Shown: positions 7,524 through 8,855 of the stretch, piece after piece
Layout: the number at the start of each line of letters is the position of its first letter
Position numbering within the stretch: position 1 is the stretch's first letter
NCBI GenBank assembly: GCA_030599445.1
Contig: JAUVOA010000049.1
Span: forward strand, 1 to 8,855
Origin: Atribacterota bacterium
GTDB taxonomy: Bacteria; Atribacterota; Phoenicimicrobiia; Phoenicimicrobiales; Phoenicimicrobiaceae
Length of the DNA: 8,855 nucleotides
Direction of reading: 5' to 3'
Notes under the pieces: model-generated
Databases searched by the model: none
The model's input: the letters and a program-made list of their open reading frames with translations, nothing else
Told to the model about the DNA's origin: nothing
Position numbers and translations under genes: made by a program

Positions 7524-8518
7524 ATGTTTTCTAATACGCCTCCTTCTCTTTTAATATCTAAAATGGCTAATTTTAACATACTCATAGAACCCTTATCGGG
7601 AACGTAAACAAATTCAATGAGGGGAATTTGGGGAGAAATTAATTTTTCTGCTTCTTTCTTTCGTCCAGGAGAAGTTATTACAATATCTGTATTTATCAGG
7701 AATTTCTTTAATTTATTTGTATCATGAGAGATAGTAAATTTAAAATTTAGGAATTTTATTCCTGCCTGTCTTATGGATTGGAAAACTCTTTGGGCAAACT
7801 TATCTGTGATACATACCAGACCAATACTTTTATCTTTGTTTGATAAATGAGCAATGTTTACCATGGTTTCCATTAGAGGATCTAAGGCGATGGCCAAGAC
7901 CCTCTGCTTTTGATCGGCAAGAAATTTTTTAACTTCATCATAATGAAAAAAGGTAGTAACTACTAAATCTATAGATCTGATTCTTTCTCTAAAAATATCT
8001 GGTTCTTTATAGATCTCGTCTATCAATATGGGAATTATGGAAATACCAGTTCCTAATTCTATCCCCTTGGAAAAATAATACAATTGTTCCTGATTACATT
8101 CAATAAAAGCTATGTTGATGTTTTTTAATAATTTTTCCTTTTCCTTAATTCTACTACATACTATCTTCTCTAATTCATTTAATTCAAAATTTAATTCTAA
8201 GGCTTCATTAATAACTAAATCAATTATCTCTGTAATTCTTGTTTGGGAATTATTTTCCTTTAATTTGTGGTTGATGAGGGCCTGCGGGTTAATAAATGTT
8301 CCTCTTCCTGGGTTGGAAGATAGTACATTTTCCAAGACTAATTCTTTGTAGGCCATACTTACTGTATTTCTGCTAACTTGCAAGTTTTCTGATAAATCTC
8401 TTTCAGTGGGTAGTTGTTCGCCCTCTTTCAAATCGCCGCTTTCTAACAACTTTTTAATTTGGTGTTTTATTTGAAGATATAAAGGAATTCCACTTTTCTT
8501 ATCAATCTCAATTTTCAT
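7520..8518 (-). CDS. GntR-family transcriptional regulator with an unassigned C-terminal alpha/beta effector domain
   Basis: The N-terminal 75 residues are a clear GntR winged helix: GIPLYLQIKHQIKK (10-23), EGEQLPTERDLSENLQVSRNT (32-52, helix-turn-helix) and the wing NPGRGTFINP (69-78). After a helical linker (about 90-130), residues 134-330 alternate predicted strands and helices: INIAFIECN, DLVVTTFFHYDEV, RVLAIALDP, SIGLVCITD and DIVITSPG. This suggests a two-lobed, ligand-binding alpha/beta domain rather than the aminotransferase (MocR), FCD or UTRA domains of the best-known subfamilies. There are no membrane segments. It is the first gene of the operon, overlapping korD by 4 nt, with AGAGGAAG about 8 nt before its ATG; this implies control of the kor-ack-nfn genes and probably autoregulation, by inference only. 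The ligand is unknown. Its coding sequence looks more AT-rich than that of nfnB. Confidence 0.9.
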   Translation of the reverse strand: MKIEIDKKSGIPLYLQIKHQIKKLLESGDLKEGEQLPTERDLSENLQVSRNTVSMAYKELVLENVLSSNPGRGTFINPQALINHKLKENNSQTRITEIIDLVINEALELNFELNELEKIVCSRIKEKEKLLKNINIAFIECNQEQLYYFSKGIELGTGISIIPILIDEIYKEPDIFRERIRSIDLVVTTFFHYDEVKKFLADQKQRVLAIALDPLMETMVNIAHLSNKDKSIGLVCITDKFAQRVFQSIRQAGIKFLNFKFTISHDTNKLKKFLINTDIVITSPGRKKEAEKLISPQIPLIEFVYVPDKGSMSMLKLAILDIKREGGVLENI

Positions 8519-8561
8519 AAAAGACTTCCTCTTTAAAACGATAAATCTTTATTCTAATATT

Positions 8562-8586
8562 GGACTAATGGACTGATTGATTAATC
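8562..8586. promoter_or_regulatory. Candidate operator: tandem GGACTRAT repeat plus palindrome
   Basis: GGACTAAT (8562-8569) is followed directly by GGACTGAT (8570-8577), differing at one base, then by the perfect 8-bp palindrome GATTAATC (8579-8586). It sits 44-68 bp upstream of the regulator ATG and just downstream of the candidate -10 box, where a repressor would act. Binding by the GntR protein encoded next to it is inference. Confidence 0.4.
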
Positions 8587-8593
8587 TTTTTAA

Positions 8594-8621
8594 AGAATAA
8601 CACATATTTTAAAAAAATCAA
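8594..8621 (-). promoter_or_regulatory. Candidate sigma-70-type promoter of the gntR-kor-ack-nfn operon
   Basis: On the minus strand, TTGATT (8621-8616) and TATTCT (8599-8594) are separated by 16 bp; each matches four of six consensus bases. The region is so AT-rich that chance matches are expected, but the position ahead of the operator-like repeat and about 80-100 bp upstream of the first ATG is sensible. Confidence 0.3.
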
Positions 8622-8722
8622 TAGATTTTAAAAAATAATACTAATTATTTAGGTATCCAGTAGTTAGAAGCCAAAAGACAGAATTAATTCATATTTCCTT
8701 TGGAGTGATATGTAAGTAAAAA

Positions 8723-8773
8723 AGCGCAGAGCGGGTAGCTTTTGGGGATATAGCGTATAGCGGATAGCGTGCA
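8723..8773. repeat. Degenerate heptanucleotide tandem repeat (TATAGCG unit)
   Basis: TATAGCG (8749-8755), TATAGCG (8756-8762) and GATAGCG (8763-8769) are three adjacent 7-bp units. Further left, AGCGCAG (8723-8729) and AGCGGGT (8730-8736) keep almost the same 7-bp phase, with one extra base between the blocks. The region is visibly more GC-rich than its flanks. It looks like a small or decayed member of a dispersed intergenic tandem repeat. Because 7 is not a multiple of 3, such arrays stay open in several frames and give spurious peptides such as the IRYTLYP run read on the minus strand here. Confidence 0.55.
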
Positions 8774-8855
8774 GTAATTCGTATCGCTTGCTTATTGTGT
8801 AAAGGTAAATTAAAGATAATAAAATATGATATAAGTAATATTCCAATATTATCTA

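Larger units (their letters stand above)
8519..8855. other. Non-coding region upstream of the operon
   Basis: This stretch of 337 bp lies ahead of the regulator gene. It holds the leader and probable promoter of the operon, an operator-like tandem repeat, long A/T tracts including an 11-bp direct repeat ATTTTAAAAAA (8606-8616 and 8625-8635), and a degenerate heptamer repeat. An open frame of 60 codons on the minus strand (8664-8846) has no good ribosome binding site and reads through the heptamer repeat, so I do not call it a gene. No tRNA or other RNA gene is recognisable. Confidence 0.65.

Noticed and set aside
1393..8351. Plus-strand open frames of 64-98 codons opposite the minus-strand genes
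   Set aside because: All lie antisense within strongly supported genes, lack recognisable domains and look like complements of real coding sequence.
8606..8635. Direct repeat ATTTTAAAAAA as a specific binding site
   Set aside because: It consists only of A/T tracts in a very AT-rich region; it may bend DNA or act like an UP element, but chance is sufficient to explain it.
8723..8773. CRISPR-like array
   Set aside because: The units are 7 bp with no spacers, and no cas genes are nearby.
8664..8846. 60-codon open frame on the minus strand
   Set aside because: It reads through the heptamer repeat, has no good ribosome binding site and no recognisable domain; the peptide HAIRYTLYP is a typical product of such repeats.

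Overview
The window is AT-rich bacterial DNA with every supportable gene on the minus strand. It looks like part of the central energy metabolism of a strict anaerobe that ferments amino acids or 2-oxoacids. The evidence is a ferredoxin-dependent 2-oxoacid oxidoreductase, a dedicated 2[4Fe-4S] ferredoxin-like subunit, acetate kinase, the electron-bifurcating transhydrogenase NfnAB, and a glutamate dehydrogenase. There is no rRNA or lineage marker here, so taxonomy is only a guess. The gene content, low GC and a degenerate 'TATAGCG' heptamer repeat would fit an uncultivated anaerobic lineage such as Atribacterota, or a clostridial/thermophilic anaerobe.

Layout, in the direction of transcription (high to low coordinates). 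8519-8855 is non-coding upstream DNA holding a degenerate 7-bp tandem repeat (8723-8773), A/T tracts, a weak candidate promoter and a tandem operator-like repeat (8562-8577). Then comes a tightly packed eight-gene run: GntR-family regulator (8518-7520), korD ferredoxin subunit (7523-7281), korA (7288-6128), korB (6144-5317), korC (5317-4751), ackA (4708-3506), nfnA (3484-2627) and nfnB (2627-1194). Most junctions overlap (4, 8, 17, 1 and 1 nt); the two gaps are only 42 and 21 nt, and no terminator is visible, so this is very probably one operon. After a 221-bp AT-rich gap comes gdhA (972 to beyond position 1), which has its own strong ribosome binding site and is cut by the window edge after 324 codons.

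How the genes fit together (inference): glutamate dehydrogenase collects amino groups and supplies 2-oxoglutarate for transamination. KorABCD oxidatively decarboxylates a 2-oxoacid to an acyl-CoA and reduces ferredoxin. After conversion to an acyl-phosphate by a phosphotransacylase that is not in this window, AckA makes ATP. NfnAB balances reduced ferredoxin and NADH against NADPH. The first gene encodes a GntR regulator whose C-terminal domain I cannot assign to a specific ligand; it is a natural candidate to sense an intermediate of the pathway.

The individual enzymes are well-known families. What deserves a second look is their co-operonic arrangement under one regulator, the unassigned effector domain with its operator-like repeat, an unusual nucleotide-binding region in the dehydrogenase, a His/Cys-rich tail on NfnA, and the heptamer repeat upstream.
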